From positions 21,703 through 85,702 of the forward strand of contig JBAXAM010000003.1 of assembly GCA_037142515.1 (NCBI GenBank): DNA of 64,000 nucleotides, written 5' to 3'. Shown piece by piece: positions 1 to 9,746 of this stretch. A program made the translations under genes and the position numbers. Every line of letters begins with the position of its first letter. Positions within the stretch are counted from its first letter, which is position 1. This DNA is from JBAXAM01 sp037142515. GTDB taxonomy: Bacteria > Pseudomonadota > Gammaproteobacteria > UBA9339. The notes beneath the pieces are model-generated. The model saw nothing but the letters and a program-made list of their open reading frames with translations, searched no databases and was not told where the DNA came from.

Positions 1-1
1 T

Positions 2-3000
2 CCGTTAGTGCCGCTTGATGGTGGTAGGTTTGCGACTTCAGATCTTAATGATTTATATCGTCGCGTCATCAATCGTAATAATCGCCTTAAGCGTCTTTTG
101 GATTTAAATGCTCCAGATATTATTGTGCGCAATGAAAAGCGGATGTTACAAGAATCAGTTGATGCTTTGTTGGATAATGGTCGTCGTGGTCGCGCCATCA
201 CTGGTGCTAATAAGCGTCCATTAAAATCACTTGCCGATATGATCAAGGGTAAACAAGGTCGTTTTCGTCAAAATCTTTTAGGTAAACGCGTTGATTATTC
301 CGGGCGTTCAGTAATTGTTGTTGGTCCGGCGCTTAAATTGCACCAGTGCGGCTTGCCGAAAAAAATGGCTCTTGAATTATTCAAGCCATTTATTTATAGC
401 AAGCTGCAATTTAGGGGACTTTCTACTACGATTAAAGCTGCAAAAAAGATGGTAGAAAGCGAAGTTCCAGAAGTTTGGGATATTTTAGAAGAAGTAATTC
501 GTGAGCATCCTGTTCTTTTGAATCGTGCGCCAACCTTACATCGTTTGGGTATACAAGCGTTTGAACCGTTGTTGATTGAGGGTAAAGCGATTCAGTTGCA
601 TCCACTGGTTTGTACGGCTTATAACGCAGACTTTGACGGAGACCAGATGGCGGTGCATGTGCCTTTAACAGTGGAAGCGCAAATTGAAGCACGAACCTTA
701 ATGATGTCGACTAATAATATTCTTTCTCCGGCGAATGGTGAGCCGGTTATTGTCCCTAACCAAGATGTGGTTTTGGGTCTGTACTATATGACCCGTGAAA
801 AAATTAATGTACTGCGTGAAGGTAGTGGTTTGTTTACTGATCCGACCGAAGTGTTGCGTGCTTATGAGACTGGTAATATATCGTTGCATGCCAGAATCAA
901 AGTGAGAATTAAAGAAGTTATTTTTGACGATAAAGGCGAGTGTCATGAAAGCATTGACCTCGTTGACACAACAGTTGGCAGAACATTGCTTTGGAGTATT
1001 GTTCCAGAAGGGTTGCCGTTTAAATTAATTGATAGGCCGCTTACTAAAAAAGTACTGTCTGGTTTGCTTAACAGTTGTTATCGTGTTTTGGGAACTAAAG
1101 CCACCGTAATTTTTGCTGACCAACTTATGTACACTGGCTATAAATATGCAACTGGTTCTGCGATTTCAATTTGTCTTGATGATTTAGTTGTGCCTGAGGA
1201 AAAGCGCAGCATTATTTCTAAGGCTGAAGCAGAAGTTTTGGAAATTGAAAAGCAATACGCTTCGGGTTTGGTTACACAAGGGGAGCGTTATAATAAAGCA
1301 ATTGATATTTGGTCTCGAGCTAGTGATCAAGTTGCCAAGGCAATGATGGTAAATTTATCTACCGAAATTGTTGTCGATAGTAAAGGTAAAAGTACTAAGC
1401 AAGATTCTTTTAATTCAATTTTTATGATGGCTGATTCTGGAGCAAGAGGCTCTGCTGCTCAGATTAGGCAGCTGGCAGGTATGCGTGGTTTGATGACCAA
1501 ACCAGATGGTACAATTATCGAAACGCCAATCACGGCAAATTTCCGTGAAGGATTAAGTGTGTTGCAATATTTTAATTCAACGCATGGTGCGCGTAAAGGG
1601 TTGGCTGATACAGCTTTAAAGACCGCTAATTCTGGATATTTAACTAGGCGGCTAGTTGATGTATCACAAGATATGGTGGTTAGAGAACTTGATTGTGGTA
1701 CTGATAAATATATTACTATGAAACCACTAATTGAAGGTGGTGATGTAGTTGAGTCATTACACGAGCGTGTACTCGGTCGTGTTACCGCGGAAGAAGTGAT
1801 TGATCCAGCAAGTGGTAATGTGTTGATACCAGTTGATACACTGCTCGACGAAGCTAAAGTTGAACTCATTGAGAAATACAGTATTGATCAAGTTAAAGTG
1901 CGCTCACCAATTACTTGTGAAACCTTGCATGGCGTTTGTGCAATGTGTTATGGCCGAGATTTAGCTCGTGGCCATCTGGTAAATATTGGTGAAGCAGTTG
2001 GAATCATGGCGGCACAATCTATTGGTGAGCCAGGAACGCAGCTAACCATGCGTACCTTCCATATTGGTGGTGCAGCTTCGCGTGCTACCGCAATTAATAG
2101 TGTTCAGGTTAAGTCTAGTGGAAGTGTAAAGTTGCATAACATGAAAACAGTTAGGCACACTAATGGTAATTTAATTGCAGTTTCGCGTTCTGGTGAAGTG
2201 GCTGTTGTTGATAGTACTGGTCGTGAGCGCGAACGTTACAAAGTTCCGTATGGCGCAGCGTTAACAATTAGTGACGGTGATACTTGTAGTGCTGGCCAAA
2301 CAATTGCACAGTGGGATCCGCATACTCATCCAATTGTTACAGAAGTTGCAGGTGCGGTGCGGTTTGTTGATTTAGTCGAAGGCGTAAGTATGCGTAGGCA
2401 AACTGACGAACTTACCGGATTGAGTACTATCGTTGTTATTGGGTCCACACAACGTAGCAATGTGAGCAAAGAACTGCGTCCTATGGTGAAATTAGTTGAT
2501 AGAAAAGGCAAAGAACTTTGTTTGAGTGGTACTAATATGCCAGCGCATTATTTTTTACCTAGTGGAGCAATTTTGCATATTGAAGATGGTTCATCGATTG
2601 AGGTTGGTGATGTCGTTGCGCGTATTCCGCAAGAAATTTCCAAAACGCGTGATATTACCGGCGGTTTGCCGCGTGTTGCTGATTTATTTGAAGCGCGCAA
2701 ACCCAAAGAGCCTTCGATGCTTGCTGAGATTTCAGGGGTTATTAGTTTTGGTAAAGAAACTAAAGGTAAGCGACGTTTAGTAATTACTGCTGCAGACGGC
2801 GCTGCTCATGAAGAGCTAATTAATAAATGGCGTCATGTTAGCGTATTTGAAGGAGAGCATGTAGAGAAGGGTGAGACCATTTCTGATGGTCCATCTGATC
2901 CGCAAGATATTTTGCGCCTACTTGGTGTAAATGCTTTAGCCGTTTACATTGTTAATGAAGTGCAAGAAGTTTATCGTTTGCAAGGTGTAAAAATTAATGA

Positions 3001-3487
3001 TAAGCATATCGAAATTATTTTGCGTCAGATGCTGCGCAAAGTTATAGTTACTGTGCCGGGTGATACTAAGTTTTTAAAGGGCGAGCAATTAGATAAGACT
3101 GTGGTGCTAGAGGAGAATCAACGTATACTCGAGCAAAAGGGTATGCCAGCGCAATTCGAGTTATTATTGCTTGGTATTACGAAAGCTTCGCTTGCTACAG
3201 AGTCATTCTTTTCTGCCGCTTCATTCCAAGAGACTACTAGAGTGCTTACAGAGGCTTCAGTTACTGGTAGACGCGATTATCTGCGCGGACTAAAAGAAAA
3301 TGTTCTGGTTGGGCGTTTGATTTCAGCTGGTACGGGTTACGCCTATCACGCTGAGCGTCATAAACAGCGCCAGGCAGAGATAAAAACTGAGGCAATGATT
3401 GAAGCTGAGGCTGAGATGGTAGCTAAAAAAGCAGAGCAAGCATTAAGTGATGCTTTAAAATCTTCTGAAATGGGAAGTCAGGCGTAG
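2..3487 (+). CDS. rpoC: RNA polymerase subunit beta', 3' part (partial)
   Basis: Largest subunit of RNA polymerase, which holds the active-site magnesium. The reading frame is open from base 2, so the true start and roughly the first 240 residues (N-terminal zinc ribbon and part of the clamp) lie upstream of the window. The catalytic motif NADFDGD is at 623-643. The second zinc site (Cys in RELDCGTD, then CETLHGVCAMC), the trigger-loop stretch GLADTALKTANSGYLTRRL and the switch-region motif GEPGTQLTMRTFHIGG are all present. No frameshift is seen. Identification is certain; only the 5' boundary is missing. Confidence 0.98.
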   Translation, partial: PLVPLDGGRFATSDLNDLYRRVINRNNRLKRLLDLNAPDIIVRNEKRMLQESVDALLDNGRRGRAITGANKRPLKSLADMIKGKQGRFRQNLLGKRVDYSGRSVIVVGPALKLHQCGLPKKMALELFKPFIYSKLQFRGLSTTIKAAKKMVESEVPEVWDILEEVIREHPVLLNRAPTLHRLGIQAFEPLLIEGKAIQLHPLVCTAYNADFDGDQMAVHVPLTVEAQIEARTLMMSTNNILSPANGEPVIVPNQDVVLGLYYMTREKINVLREGSGLFTDPTEVLRAYETGNISLHARIKVRIKEVIFDDKGECHESIDLVDTTVGRTLLWSIVPEGLPFKLIDRPLTKKVLSGLLNSCYRVLGTKATVIFADQLMYTGYKYATGSAISICLDDLVVPEEKRSIISKAEAEVLEIEKQYASGLVTQGERYNKAIDIWSRASDQVAKAMMVNLSTEIVVDSKGKSTKQDSFNSIFMMADSGARGSAAQIRQLAGMRGLMTKPDGTIIETPITANFREGLSVLQYFNSTHGARKGLADTALKTANSGYLTRRLVDVSQDMVVRELDCGTDKYITMKPLIEGGDVVESLHERVLGRVTAEEVIDPASGNVLIPVDTLLDEAKVELIEKYSIDQVKVRSPITCETLHGVCAMCYGRDLARGHLVNIGEAVGIMAAQSIGEPGTQLTMRTFHIGGAASRATAINSVQVKSSGSVKLHNMKTVRHTNGNLIAVSRSGEVAVVDSTGRERERYKVPYGAALTISDGDTCSAGQTIAQWDPHTHPIVTEVAGAVRFVDLVEGVSMRRQTDELTGLSTIVVIGSTQRSNVSKELRPMVKLVDRKGKELCLSGTNMPAHYFLPSGAILHIEDGSSIEVGDVVARIPQEISKTRDITGGLPRVADLFEARKPKEPSMLAEISGVISFGKETKGKRRLVITAADGAAHEELINKWRHVSVFEGEHVEKGETISDGPSDPQDILRLLGVNALAVYIVNEVQEVYRLQGVKINDKHIEIILRQMLRKVIVTVPGDTKFLKGEQLDKTVVLEENQRILEQKGMPAQFELLLLGITKASLATESFFSAASFQETTRVLTEASVTGRRDYLRGLKENVLVGRLISAGTGYAYHAERHKQRQAEIKTEAMIEAEAEMVAKKAEQALSDALKSSEMGSQA

Positions 3488-3516
3488 TGTTTTTGTATTT
3501 TTTTGTATGTTTTCTC

Positions 3517-3545
3517 TTGACAGGTTGGATTTGGCTAATTAGAAT
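3517..3545 (+). promoter_or_regulatory. sigma70-type promoter of the str operon
   Basis: TTGACA at 3517-3522 and TAGAAT at 3540-3545 are separated by exactly 17 bases, in the 101-base gap between rpoC and rpsL. This is the best promoter in the ribosomal block and would start transcription about 35-40 bases before the rpsL start. Confidence 0.75.
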
Positions 3546-3588
3546 CGCGCCTCCATCCTGAATGACCAGTGGAAGTTGGATTAAAATC

Positions 3589-3963
3589 ATGGCAACTGCA
3601 AATCAATTAATAAAGAAGCCAAGGCGACTTAGAACTTGGAAAAATTCTGTACCAGCGTTAGCTGCATGTCCGCAAAAACGAGGTGTTTGTATGCGTGTTT
3701 ATACAACAACTCCTAAAAAGCCAAACTCGGCATTGCGAAAAGTTGCGCGTGTACGTTTGACTAATGGTATGGAAGTAACTACTTATATTGGTGGTGAAGG
3801 CCACAACTTACAAGAGCACTCAGTAGTGTTAATTCGAGGTGGCCGTGTTAAGGATTTACCAGGTGTGCGTTATCATATTGTTCGTGGGAGTTTAGATACC
3901 ACAGGTGTTGATGGACGCAAACAAGGAAGATCTAAGTACGGAGCCAAGAAGGCAAAGAAATAA
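3589..3963 (+). CDS. rpsL: 30S ribosomal protein S12
   Basis: Decoding-centre protein of the small subunit, 124 aa. The start is placed at the ATG giving MATANQLI, the family's usual N-terminus; a longer in-frame start at 3562 only adds nine unrelated residues. The motifs TPKKPNSALRK and VKDLPGVRYH carry lysines at the two positions where streptomycin resistance mutations usually fall, so this looks like the sensitive form. First gene of the str group, driven by the promoter at 3517-3545. Confidence 0.97.
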   Translation: MATANQLIKKPRRLRTWKNSVPALAACPQKRGVCMRVYTTTPKKPNSALRKVARVRLTNGMEVTTYIGGEGHNLQEHSVVLIRGGRVKDLPGVRYHIVRGSLDTTGVDGRKQGRSKYGAKKAKK

Positions 3964-3998
3964 TTTTAATGTAATTAAATTTTAATGTAATTAAATTT
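3962..3998 (+). repeat. 16-bp tandem repeat in the rpsL-rpsG spacer
   Basis: The unit AATTTTAATGTAATTA occurs twice head to tail (3962-3977 and 3978-3993), followed by a third partial copy that reaches the rpsG ATG. It fills the whole 35-base spacer and leaves no Shine-Dalgarno sequence for rpsG. Confidence 0.85.
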
Positions 3999-4508
3999 AT
4001 GGCAAGAAGAAAATCAGCAGCAAAGAGAGAAGTTTTACCTGACCCATTATTTGGCGGCATGTTATTAACTAAATTTATGAATGTTGTAATGCGTCGTGGT
4101 AAGAAATCAATTGCCGAGAAAATAGTTTATGGCTCTCTGCAAAAAATTGTTGAGCGCAAAGCTGGTGGCGAAGGTAGTATATATGCCAACGAGAGTTCGC
4201 GTAAAGTAGCGATTGAGATATTTGAAAAGTCGTTAGATGCTTTAAAGCCTACAGTTGAAGTCAGGTCGCGTAGGGTTGGCGGTGCAACCTATCAGATTCC
4301 AGTTGAAGTAAGGCCGGATAGAAAAATTGCCTTAGCGATGCGATGGTTGGTAGAAGCTGCGCATGTGCGTAGTGAAAAGGGCATGGTTTTACGTCTCGCT
4401 AATGAAATTTTGGATACGCTTGAGGGCAAGGGCGGTGCAATTAAAAAAAGAGAAGATGTTCACAAAATGGCGAAAGCAAATCAGGCCTTTGCCCATTATA
4501 GATGGTAA
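3999..4508 (+). CDS. rpsG: 30S ribosomal protein S7
   Basis: 16S rRNA 3'-domain assembly protein, 169 aa. The conserved core VEVRSRRVGGATYQ(I)PVEVRP and RWL are intact. Compared with the short 156-residue form known from many bacteria, extra residues sit around GGEGSIYANESS (about residues 54-65), just before the conserved FEKSLDALKP stretch. The start ATG follows an AT-rich tandem repeat with no recognisable ribosome-binding site, so translation may depend on coupling to rpsL. Confidence 0.96.
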   Translation: MARRKSAAKREVLPDPLFGGMLLTKFMNVVMRRGKKSIAEKIVYGSLQKIVERKAGGEGSIYANESSRKVAIEIFEKSLDALKPTVEVRSRRVGGATYQIPVEVRPDRKIALAMRWLVEAAHVRSEKGMVLRLANEILDTLEGKGGAIKKREDVHKMAKANQAFAHYRW

Positions 4509-4517
4509 AGAGAAATA

Positions 4518-6608
4518 ATGTCACGTACACATCCATTAAAATATTATAGAAACATTGGTATTGCGGCGCACATTGATGCGGGCAAGACTACGACTACCGA
4601 AAGAGTGTTGTTTTATACTGGTGTTTCGCACAAGATGGGTGAAGTGCATGAAGGTACTGCTGTCATGGATTGGATGGAGCAAGAGCGTGAACGCGGTATT
4701 ACGATCACTGCTGCAGCGACCACGTGTCGCTGGAGTGGAATGAATAAACAGTATCAAGAACATCGCATTAATATTATTGATACACCTGGACATGTTGATT
4801 TTACTATTGAGGTTGAGCGCTCGCTTCGTGTGCTTGATGGTGCGGTGGTTGTATTTTGTGCTGTTGGTGGTGTTGAGCCGCAGTCGGAAACTGTATGGCG
4901 TCAAGCTAATAAGTATAAGGTTCCGCGAATTTGTTTTGTCAATAAAATGGATCGTGCTGGAGCTGATTTTTTCCGCGTCGCAAAACAAATTGTTGACCGT
5001 TTAGGTGCTAATGCGGCTGTTATGCAGGTGCCAATTGGAAAAGAAGAAAATTTTAAAGGCGTAATAGATTTGGTTGGTATGCGCGCTATTTTTTGGAGTG
5101 AAGAAGATAAAGGGATGACTTATAAAGAAGAGAATATTCCGGAAGATTTGCAGTCTATTTGCGATGAGTTGCATGAAAAGTTGATTGAGCAAGCAGCAGA
5201 AGCTGATGAAGAATTAATGCATAAATATTTAGAAGGTCACAAGTTGACAGTAGAAGAGATTAGAGCGGGCATCAGAAAACGCACGATTGCCAATGAAATT
5301 GCTCCAGTATTTTGTGGGTCAGCCTTTAAGAACAAGGGCGTTCAGGCGGTATTAGACGGTGTTATTGATTATTTGCCTGCGCCAAATGAGATTGCGGCAA
5401 TCAATGGTATACTTGAAAATGGTACCGAAGCGATTCGCAAAGCTTCTGATGAGGAGCCTTTTGCTGCACTGGCTTTCAAAATTGCTACTGATCCGTTTGT
5501 GGGCGCTTTGACATTTTTTAGAGTTTATTCCGGTGTTTTGCGTTCAGGGGATGGGGTTTATAACCCAGTAAAGTGTAAAAAAGAACGAATTGGTCGTATT
5601 GTACAATTACATGCGGATACGCGCTTAGAGATTAAGGAAGTTTATGCTGGTGATATCGCCGCCGCTGTCGGTTTAAAAAATGTTACTACTGGTGATACGC
5701 TTTGTGATGAAGATAATATTATTACGCTAGAACGCATGGAGTTTCCTGAGCCTGTTATCTCAGTTGCTGTTGAGCCAAAAACTAAGGCTGATCAGGAAAA
5801 AATGGGAATTGCGCTAAATAAGTTAGCACAAGAAGATCCATCTTTTCGTGTTCACACAGATGAAGAGTCAGGTCAGACAATTATTGAAGGGATGGGTGAG
5901 TTACATTTAGAAATTATTGTTGACCGTATGAAGCGTGAGTTTAGTGTTGATGCTAATGTTGGTAAGCCACAAGTTGCTTATCGTGAAACTATACGTAAAC
6001 TTGTTGAGCAAGAAGGTAAATACATTAAACAATCAGGTGGTCGTGGTCAGTATGGACATGTTTGGATCAAAATTGAGCCGTTGGCACGTGGTGCAGGGTA
6101 TGAATATGTTAATGATATTGTAGGCGGCGTGATTCCGAGAGAATATATACCAGCAGTCGATAAGGGTATTAAGGGGCAAATGGAAAATGGTGTTATAGCT
6201 GGCTATCCTGTGGTTGATGTTCGGGTTACTTTATTTGATGGTTCTTATCACGATGTTGACTCGAGCGAAATGGCGTTTAAAATAGCCGGTTCAATGGCTT
6301 TCAGAGAGGGTGCTCTTAAAGCGGATCCTGTGCTTTTAGAGCCTATAATGAGTGTTGAAGTAGTGACGCCTGAAGAATATATGGGCGATGTGGTTGGTGA
6401 CTTGAGTCGTCGTCGCGGTGTTATTCAAGCGATGGATGCAGGTCCATCTGGAAAAATTATTAAAGCTGAGGTTCCTCTCGGCGAGATGTTTGGTTACGCT
6501 ACTGATGTGCGTTCAATGAGTCAAGGGCGAGCGACATATACAATGGAATTTGCTAAGTATAATGAGGCTCCTTCTAGTATAACCGAGTCGGTAGTAAAGA
6601 AAAAATAA
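4518..6608 (+). CDS. fusA: translation elongation factor G
   Basis: GTPase that drives translocation on the ribosome, 696 aa, full length for the family. GTP-binding motifs are visible: AHIDAGKTT (residues 17-25), DTPGH and NKMD; the EF-G domain IV/V signature RGQYGHV is also present. It starts 9 bases after rpsG and is followed by tuf, the classic str order. Arginine is mostly coded by CGT/CGC, unlike the tuf gene next to it. Confidence 0.98.
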   Translation: MSRTHPLKYYRNIGIAAHIDAGKTTTTERVLFYTGVSHKMGEVHEGTAVMDWMEQERERGITITAAATTCRWSGMNKQYQEHRINIIDTPGHVDFTIEVERSLRVLDGAVVVFCAVGGVEPQSETVWRQANKYKVPRICFVNKMDRAGADFFRVAKQIVDRLGANAAVMQVPIGKEENFKGVIDLVGMRAIFWSEEDKGMTYKEENIPEDLQSICDELHEKLIEQAAEADEELMHKYLEGHKLTVEEIRAGIRKRTIANEIAPVFCGSAFKNKGVQAVLDGVIDYLPAPNEIAAINGILENGTEAIRKASDEEPFAALAFKIATDPFVGALTFFRVYSGVLRSGDGVYNPVKCKKERIGRIVQLHADTRLEIKEVYAGDIAAAVGLKNVTTGDTLCDEDNIITLERMEFPEPVISVAVEPKTKADQEKMGIALNKLAQEDPSFRVHTDEESGQTIIEGMGELHLEIIVDRMKREFSVDANVGKPQVAYRETIRKLVEQEGKYIKQSGGRGQYGHVWIKIEPLARGAGYEYVNDIVGGVIPREYIPAVDKGIKGQMENGVIAGYPVVDVRVTLFDGSYHDVDSSEMAFKIAGSMAFREGALKADPVLLEPIMSVEVVTPEEYMGDVVGDLSRRRGVIQAMDAGPSGKIIKAEVPLGEMFGYATDVRSMSQGRATYTMEFAKYNEAPSSITESVVKKK

Positions 6609-6645
6609 GTATTTTTAAAAACCTATAAAAATAGGAGTACAAACA

Positions 6646-7839
6646 ATGGCAGAAAAAGAAAAATTTGATCGAACCAAGCCGCATATAAATATCGGTACTA
6701 TAGGGCATGTAGATCATGGTAAAACAACGCTAACAGCAGCGATGACGATGGTACTGGCTGCAAAATTTGGTGGTGAAGTAAAGAAATTCGACGAAATTGA
6801 CAATGCCCCAGAAGAAAAAGAAAGAGGCATAACAATAGCAACTTCGCATGTTGAATATCAAACAGCGAAATTCCATGTTGCTCACGTAGATTGCCCAGGA
6901 CATGCTGATTATGTAAAAAACATGATTACTGGAGCAGCACAGATGGATGGAGCTGTTTTGGTTGTAAGTGCAGCTGATGGTCCAATGCCACAAACCAGAG
7001 AGCACATTCTTTTGGCCAGACAGGTTGGAGTGCCAAAAATTATTGTATATTTAAATAAAGCTGATATGGTGGACGATCCTGAGTTATTGCAGCTGGTTGA
7101 GATGGAGATTAGAGATTTATTGAATAAATATGAATTTCCAGGAGATATAACGCCGATTGTTGTTGGTTCTGCCTTAAAAGCGCTTGAAGGAGATAAAAGC
7201 GAATTGGGAGAGCCATCGATATTGAAATTGGCTCAAACGATAGATGAGTATTTTGTAATACCAGAGCGTCCAAAAAACAAACCGTTTTTGATGCCAATAG
7301 AAGATGTATTTTCTATATCAGGAAGAGGCACGGTAGTAACTGGAAGAATTGAAAGAGGTATAGTTAAGTCTGGAGAAGAAGTAGAGATAGTTGGGATTCG
7401 TCCTACACAAAAGACTATATGTACCGGTGTTGAGATGTTTAGAAAGATTTTGGACCAAGGAGAAGCTGGAGATAATGTTGGAGTGTTATTGCGTGGCACT
7501 AAGAAAGAAGATGTCGAAAGAGGTCAGGTATTAGCGCATCCAGGAACGATAACTCCACATACTAAGTTTGAAGCTGAAGTATATGTACTTTCGAAAGAAG
7601 AAGGTGGAAGACACACAGCGTTTTTCAAAGGATATCGTCCACAGTTTTATTTTAGAACTACTGACGTAACTGGAGCAGTGGAATTACCATCTGGTGTTGA
7701 GATGGTGATGCCCGGAGATAATATTAAGATAGTAGTAGCCTTAATAGTACCGGTTGCTATGGAAGACGGGGTAAGATTTGCAATAAGAGAGGGCGGCCGA
7801 ACAGTTGGCGCTGGGGTTGTAACTAAGATTATTGAATAG
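6646..7839 (+). CDS. tuf: translation elongation factor Tu
   Basis: Delivers aminoacyl-tRNA to the ribosome, 397 aa. GHVDHGKT, DCPGH and NKAD GTPase motifs are intact, and the SELGEPSI segment fits beta/gammaproteobacterial EF-Tu. A good ribosome-binding site (AGGAG) precedes the ATG. Oddities: by my count about 13 of 19 arginine codons are AGA and ATA is frequent, whereas fusA and most ribosomal genes here favour CGT; and the usual RHYAHVD is AKFHVAHVD. It may be one of two tuf copies; only one is in the window. The gap to rpsJ is 8 bases. Confidence 0.98.
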   Translation: MAEKEKFDRTKPHINIGTIGHVDHGKTTLTAAMTMVLAAKFGGEVKKFDEIDNAPEEKERGITIATSHVEYQTAKFHVAHVDCPGHADYVKNMITGAAQMDGAVLVVSAADGPMPQTREHILLARQVGVPKIIVYLNKADMVDDPELLQLVEMEIRDLLNKYEFPGDITPIVVGSALKALEGDKSELGEPSILKLAQTIDEYFVIPERPKNKPFLMPIEDVFSISGRGTVVTGRIERGIVKSGEEVEIVGIRPTQKTICTGVEMFRKILDQGEAGDNVGVLLRGTKKEDVERGQVLAHPGTITPHTKFEAEVYVLSKEEGGRHTAFFKGYRPQFYFRTTDVTGAVELPSGVEMVMPGDNIKIVVALIVPVAMEDGVRFAIREGGRTVGAGVVTKIIE

Positions 7840-7847
7840 GTTTAAAC

Positions 7848-8174
7848 ATGTCGGCTGTTATAAAAAAGAGTCAAAGAATTCGTATTCGCTTAAAGGCATT
7901 TGATCATCGTTTGATCGATCAGGCGACACATGAAATTGTTGAAACTGCAAAGCGTACTGGCGCACAGATTCGTGGGCCGATTCCGTTGCCGAATCGTATA
8001 GAGCGTTTTACTGTTTGTACTTCGCCAAATGCAGATAAAGATGCACGGGATCAGTATGAGATTCGTACTCATAAACGTTTGCTCGACATAGTGTTTCCAA
8101 CTGATAAAACAGTTGATGCGTTGATGAAGTTAGATTTAGCTGCTGGAGTTGAGGTTCAGATCAGTGTTGATTAA
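7848..8174 (+). CDS. rpsJ: 30S ribosomal protein S10
   Basis: Small-subunit protein (NusE), also a partner of NusB in antitermination; 108 aa with the conserved core RTGAQIRGPIPLPN and THKRLLDI. First gene of the S10 group, but only 8 bases after tuf, so it is probably transcribed from the str promoter rather than from its own leader. Confidence 0.97.
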   Translation: MSAVIKKSQRIRIRLKAFDHRLIDQATHEIVETAKRTGAQIRGPIPLPNRIERFTVCTSPNADKDARDQYEIRTHKRLLDIVFPTDKTVDALMKLDLAAGVEVQISVD

Positions 8175-8189
8175 TTAAGGTTTAAGAAA

Positions 8190-8855
8190 ATGACTATTGG
8201 TTTAATAGGAAAAAAATGTGGCATGACTCGAATATTTTCTCTCGAGGGTAAGTCAATCCCGGTGACGGTTATTGAGGTTTTGCCTAATCGTATTGTACAA
8301 GTTAAAACTAAAGAGAATGATTTGTATAATGCTATTCAAGTTACTACTGGCACTAAAAAACCCCTTAAGGTTAATAAGGCTATAGCTGGTCATTTTAGCA
8401 AAGCTAATGTTGCCACTGGAGATGGGTTATGGGAGTTTCGTTTAGCTGAGAATGAAGACAAGGATTTAGTGGTGGGTAGTGAGTTTACGGTTGATTTATT
8501 TAAAGTTGGGCAGATAGTTGATGTTAATGGTGTAACGAAAGGAAAAGGGTTTGCAGGTGTAATTAAACGCCATCATTTTTCTGGCGGTCCTGCTAGCCAT
8601 GGAAATTCTTTGTCGCACCGCGCTCCGGGATCTATTGGTCAGCGCCAAACTCCTGGCCGTGTATTTAAAGGCAAAAAAATGGCTGGTCATTTAGGTAGTG
8701 TTAACAGAAGTATTCAGAGTCAAAAAGTTGTTAAAATTGATAATGAGCGCAATTTAATTATGATTAAAGGTGGTATCCCCGGTGCTCCAGGTGGATACGT
8801 TGTAATAACCCCTGCGGCTAAAGTAAAAACAAGAGGAGATGGGGATGGAGCTTAA
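8190..8855 (+). CDS. rplC: 50S ribosomal protein L3
   Basis: Early-assembly 23S rRNA-binding protein, 221 aa. IGKKCGMTRIF opens the protein and the loop GQRQTPGRVFKGKKMAGH, which reaches the peptidyl-transferase centre and carries the glutamine methylated in E. coli, is intact. Its end overlaps the rplD start by 11 bases. Confidence 0.97.
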   Translation: MTIGLIGKKCGMTRIFSLEGKSIPVTVIEVLPNRIVQVKTKENDLYNAIQVTTGTKKPLKVNKAIAGHFSKANVATGDGLWEFRLAENEDKDLVVGSEFTVDLFKVGQIVDVNGVTKGKGFAGVIKRHHFSGGPASHGNSLSHRAPGSIGQRQTPGRVFKGKKMAGHLGSVNRSIQSQKVVKIDNERNLIMIKGGIPGAPGGYVVITPAAKVKTRGDGDGA

Positions 8856-9450
8856 AATATTAGATACATCTGGTGTGGTTTGTGTTGCAGATGAGATTTT
8901 TACTAAAAAATTCAATGAAGATTTGATTCATCAGGTTGTTCAAGCGTATCGTGCTGGTGGTCGATCTGGTAATCGAGCACAAAAGAGCCGCTCTGAAGTG
9001 CGTGGTGGTGGTGCAAAACCAAGGCCGCAAAAAGGTAGTGGCCGCTCGCGTGCTGGTACAATTCGTAGTCCAATATGGCGTGGTGGTGGCGTTACATTTG
9101 CGGCAAAACAAAAAGATTTTTCGCAAAAGATTAATAAGAAAATGTATTCTGGTGCGATGTGCTCTATTTTGTCTGAATTGGTGCGTCAAGATCGCTTGGT
9201 ATTGGTGGATAATTTTGTTATTGCTAGTCAAAAGACCAGAGATTTTACTAAAAAATTAGCTGAATTTGGTCTTAAACAAGTTTTAATTGTGGTTGATGAG
9301 ATTGATCCGAATTTGTACTTGGCTTCACGCAATTTAATAAACGTAGATGTATGTGATGTGAACGGTGTTAATCCGGTAAATTTAATTGGTTTTGAGAAAG
9401 TTTTATTTACGGTACCCGCGCTGAAAAAAGTTGAAGAGAGATTGGCATGA
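8845..9450 (+). CDS. rplD: 50S ribosomal protein L4
   Basis: Large-subunit protein lining the exit tunnel, 201 aa; in E. coli it also represses the S10 operon. The start is set at 8845 (MELKIL) rather than the in-frame ATG at 8839, because the AGGAG at 8834-8838 touches the earlier ATG and is correctly spaced for 8845. The extended loop around GGGAKPRPQKGSGRSRAG is present. The stop overlaps rplW by 4 bases (ATGA). Confidence 0.95.
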   Translation: MELKILDTSGVVCVADEIFTKKFNEDLIHQVVQAYRAGGRSGNRAQKSRSEVRGGGAKPRPQKGSGRSRAGTIRSPIWRGGGVTFAAKQKDFSQKINKKMYSGAMCSILSELVRQDRLVLVDNFVIASQKTRDFTKKLAEFGLKQVLIVVDEIDPNLYLASRNLINVDVCDVNGVNPVNLIGFEKVLFTVPALKKVEERLA

Positions 9451-9743
9451 ATAATAATAAAAGCAAATTAATGAAAATTATTATAGCGCCTTGTGTGTCA
9501 GAAAAATCAACAGGCGTAAGAGTAGATCGCCAATATGTTTTTCGTGTGCAGAGCGTTGCAACCAAGCCGCAGGTTGCGCGCGCAATAAAATTATTGTTTG
9601 ATGTTGATGTTGATGCTGTACGTGTAAGCAACGTAAAAGGTAAGACCCGTAGGTTTGGTAATATTCAGGGGCGACGTAAAGATTGGAAAAAGGCTTATGT
9701 TACTATTAAAGAAGGCCAGACAATTAATTTGGGTGGAGCTTAG
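9447..9743 (+). CDS. rplW: 50S ribosomal protein L23
   Basis: Exit-tunnel protein and docking site for trigger factor and SRP, 98 aa. The motif APCVSEKST and C-terminal KGKTRRFGN...RRKDWKKAYV are typical. Translationally coupled to rplD through an ATGA overlap. Confidence 0.96.
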   Translation: MNNNKSKLMKIIIAPCVSEKSTGVRVDRQYVFRVQSVATKPQVARAIKLLFDVDVDAVRVSNVKGKTRRFGNIQGRRKDWKKAYVTIKEGQTINLGGA

Positions 9744-9746
9744 TTT

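Noticed and set aside
3562..3588. Upstream ATG for rpsL
   Set aside because: The nine added residues are not part of S12 and the ATG at 3589 gives the conserved N-terminus.
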